From NCBI GenBank assembly GCA_937904325.1, contig CALGTK010000431.1:1-36204 (forward strand): a stretch of DNA of 36,204 nt. The letters run 5' to 3'. Positions 36,101 to 36,204 of the stretch are shown in pieces. Under the pieces are notes generated by a model that did no database searches, was not told where the DNA came from, and saw nothing but the letters and a program-made list of their open reading frames with translations. This stretch comes from an uncultured Planctomyces sp. (GTDB taxonomy: Bacteria > Planctomycetota > Planctomycetia > Planctomycetales > Planctomycetaceae). The stretch's first letter is position 1. Each line of letters begins with the position of its first letter. The position numbers and the translations under genes were made by a program.

Positions 36101-36204
36101 CCGTCGGCGGAGAGTTCGACAGCCTGAACCGCCATGGTATGGCCGGCCAGCGATCGCGGAGCCACCTGCGGCAGAGTCCAGGTGCGCAGTGTCCCGTCGG
36201 CTCC
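30193..36204 (-). CDS. Giant WD40-repeat protein, N-terminus cut by window edge
   Basis: The frame is open from the right edge to a TAA at 30193-30195, giving 2003 visible residues. The apparent start at 36165 is a GTG inside a blade, because sense codons (GADGTLRTWTLPQ) continue to the edge. Nearly the whole sequence is WD40 blades of about 40 residues with the pattern GH-x-GAV-x-V-A-F-DG-x-SGGADKTVRLW; I count roughly 47. From 35877 leftward, blades group into repeating blocks of eight (35877-34879, 34878-33901, 33900-32863, 32862-31822, 31821-30817), then five C-terminal blades. The last blade ends YFVLLPVAAQN. WD40 propellers are scaffolds; this would make several linked propellers. Planctomycete relatives sometimes carry an N-terminal cytochrome or signal peptide, but that part is outside the window. 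The gene is convergent with ruvB. Confidence 0.93.
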   Translation of the reverse strand, partial: GADGTLRTWTLPQVAPRSLAGHTMAVQAVELSADGTIAVTGDAAGKVQLTVMNAAGAATAPKALAGQSGAVATLALSKDKSLVASGSETGLIKLWNAADGSDRLSLAGHAGAVHDVAFRPDGKQIASAGADGTIRIWNLPIAPTTVAGHTMPVTDVAVDPKGTLMATASADGTVRISQVADGKFVRALVGHKGAVNAVSFSNTGTHIATGGADGTARLWTVADGKQTAIFEHGSVVSAVLAVGVGTQVISGGTDKFVRQWDPVAKPDEETKKVKPLREISGHTAAIISLALTGTTLASGSADKTVKLWNSATGAAVRTITHPVAVSSIAFSPNGTQIVVTGADPAVKIYTVANGSAAATLEGAPAALTGVAFSPSGSRVAATGADGLRVWDAKGPLLQHFPTGAVVLRGAAFAASEETIVAGAANNSGQVFRVALAKQLTGHIGAVTGLAWNAAGTQILSGGADKTVRLWTIANETSKPFAGPTGEVTSVALTADGTGVIASSADKTVHVWSLTDAVVQVRLTHPAAVHSAAASTDGNRIATSSADGIVRLWDTTTGLELERLSGHTGVVHEVALTADGGTVLSGGADRTARIWTGSAQSVVVAHEGVIHDLDVVNVAGKQNLLTAGEDQTAKLWDETGKPVRTFSGSTGALSRVTATRDRTKIAAGGADKNVYVWTLADGKLAQTIETPAAITGLCFNVDGSRLAVGGADMHVRVFVGSEPVLGEDLTLAVVPSDLAFGSDGNSLAVSAGNTAELRTLSLDRLIAGHEGAVNGLAWHPNGKWLLSGGEDKTVRLWNAANGKTELMLAGMTGAVADVAVSADGLTAIAGGTEKTARLWKLPAANAVVAGQPIAATAEYSVPVAITNVSLSGDASRLATSGDDGIVRIFDIASGQELERLVGHAGASHSIDFAADGKTILSGSEDKTGRLWTLAAQRVVVAHQGPASDLALLKITNSFQLVTAGADKLARIWSVTGEPIVDLAGAADAVLSVTSNADGSLIAASVADGKLLAWSPDGKAAFMTEVASPIHSLKFTAADQVLATGCADNRVRLLSAKSGRLLEELGPVGPAPAANAELVPIGSLAVATDGRTILASGNGNAGSILRRSLITVLDAHKNGANSVVFTPDGKQLITGGADLFVRTWTLATESPIEFASTALNLFSGPKAAVTSVDVSGPAAKPVVAAASADGAVYFWEMPTAASDAPMAAAATFTHGSPVKSVSVSADGSRIAAGADDKFVRVWDVATGRELQRFAGHEAAVASVDFAGPATVVSGGADNSVRLWSVNATRIVIADVASVTDLAAQSVGPTSLVATVGSDKVVRLWSADGTPVGQLAGPTTGIASAAVRPDGKQVVATSQAEVFVWDLPATLPVTPVPATAQFKTEAEGHRVRYCADGTRFAVGTEDGRIQLHDATDARLLEVIIQAAPITRLAFAPDQRTILVPDTANSATVHRTSFVSLLAGHEGAVTSVAFAPAGTSLFTCGVDKTVRQWKLDDGTQLAMFAGFTKAALSISVSGDGKKLFAGGADKTVLAWDVPVAAVTAPVADVAKLTHPDIVQSVSVNADGSRVAATCDDGFVRVWDVAAGLPLERFAGHEGVVADVLFTKQGTQLVTGGSDKSVRVWTPSATKVIASHEGGCNDVAFVGTGTQFVSAGADKTATLWSLDGAEVRKFSGATDVLTSLSVSPDNTLLAAGSVDKFVYQWTIADGAATTKIETAAAVQDVGYGPQGTRLSAAGETGLLQVFDPTEGKLLHELKSEAAFSQVAFSPSGQELMTGGADKHVSLWAWASPVAVKSFAGHTGAVYDVAFAPDGKTIVSAGNDATVRQWDLAAGNQLRQIQGHEGAVYQVAFNADGSQIVSGGLDGTVRLWSTVTGAAVKSLAPKDAAARSPVYTLGFSPNGQLIATGGKDQDVRVWNVATGAITQTLTGHPSAVYRVGFNAAGTKLLSCGHSGSVRVWNLADGKPLFDVTAPAVAWSATYAPGGEQVLVTCSNSQAYFVLLPVAAQN
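30817..35877 (-). repeat. Five eight-blade WD40 super-repeats (about 1 kb each)
   Basis: Block borders are set by the closing Gly/Ala-His codons at 34879, 33901, 32863, 31822 and 30817. Block lengths are 333, 326, 346, 347 and 335 residues. Position-specific features recur: the eighth blade lacks the Asp/Trp signature and ends in an Arg/Leu-rich form (VFRVALAKQLTGH, LRTLSLDRLIAGH, LRRSLITVLDAH, VHRTSFVSLLAGH). The third ends GLELERLSGH, GQELERLVGH, GRELQRFAGH or GLPLERFAGH. The fourth ends SVVVAHEG, RVVVAHQG, RIVIADV or KVIASHEG. The third- and fourth-blade marks are clear only in the last four blocks. Confidence 0.75.

Noticed and set aside
30364-36127. Many medium plus-strand frames opposite the giant WD40 gene
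   Set aside because: They are antisense shadows of a repetitive, moderately GC-rich gene, rich in Ser/Arg/Pro with no domains, while the minus strand has an uninterrupted WD40 frame.
36165-36165. Start codon of the giant WD40 protein at 36165
   Set aside because: The codon is a GTG within a blade, and the same frame continues with WD40-like sequence to the window edge, so the true start is outside.
30193-36204. Regularly spaced DNA motifs that could suggest a CRISPR array
   Set aside because: The spacing of about 120 bp and variable similarity follow WD40 blades in a coding frame; there are no identical short repeats with unique spacers.

Overview
The window looks like chromosomal DNA from a planctomycete (phylum Planctomycetota), at roughly mid-50s percent GC by eye. 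The lineage call rests on four gene families that are mainly expanded there: a PSCyt1-DUF1549-DUF1553 cytochrome-type protein, Tat-exported DUF1501 proteins, a PSCyt/DUF1592-DUF1588-DUF1585 protein paired with DUF1552, and very large WD40 proteins. I cannot name genus or species from sequence alone.

Region 1 (1-11381) is an exopolysaccharide locus. Four GT4-type glycosyltransferases run leftwards as a tight operon; the last runs off the left edge. They diverge from a rightward operon of a Wza-like lipoprotein exporter, a Wzc-like chain-length regulator and tyrosine autokinase with a Tyr/Gly tail, and a Wzy/O-antigen-ligase-type membrane protein with a TPR domain. The glycosyltransferases would build the repeat unit, the ligase/polymerase would join units, and the Wza/Wzc pair would control length and export. 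No flippase or initiating phosphoglycosyltransferase is visible; they may lie to the left.

Region 2 (11382-17627) has an 811-bp gap with no convincing gene, then a rightward set of a haem-binding PSCyt1/DUF1549/DUF1553 protein and two consecutive DUF1501 proteins.

Region 3 (17628-19865) holds an IS3-family remnant that is 5'-truncated and carries two in-frame stops at Trp positions. It also holds two small divergently oriented membrane proteins of unknown function.

Region 4 (19866-24803) is a leftward cluster: PSCyt/PA14/DUF1592-family protein, DUF1552 protein and a WD40 beta-propeller protein. A long near-perfect inverted repeat sits upstream of the WD40 gene. Short tandem duplications lie at two gene boundaries in or beside this region.

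Region 5 (24997-29650) has a receiver-HATPase fusion regulator divergent from a secreted 752-residue TPR protein, followed by ruvB.

Region 6 (30193-36204) is the 3' part of one giant leftward WD40 gene, open at the right edge, with 2003 codons visible. It has a higher-order repeat: blocks of eight WD40 blades (about 326-347 residues, about 1 kb) recur about five times. This is the most unusual architecture I found. I did not find a clearly new defence or mobile system.
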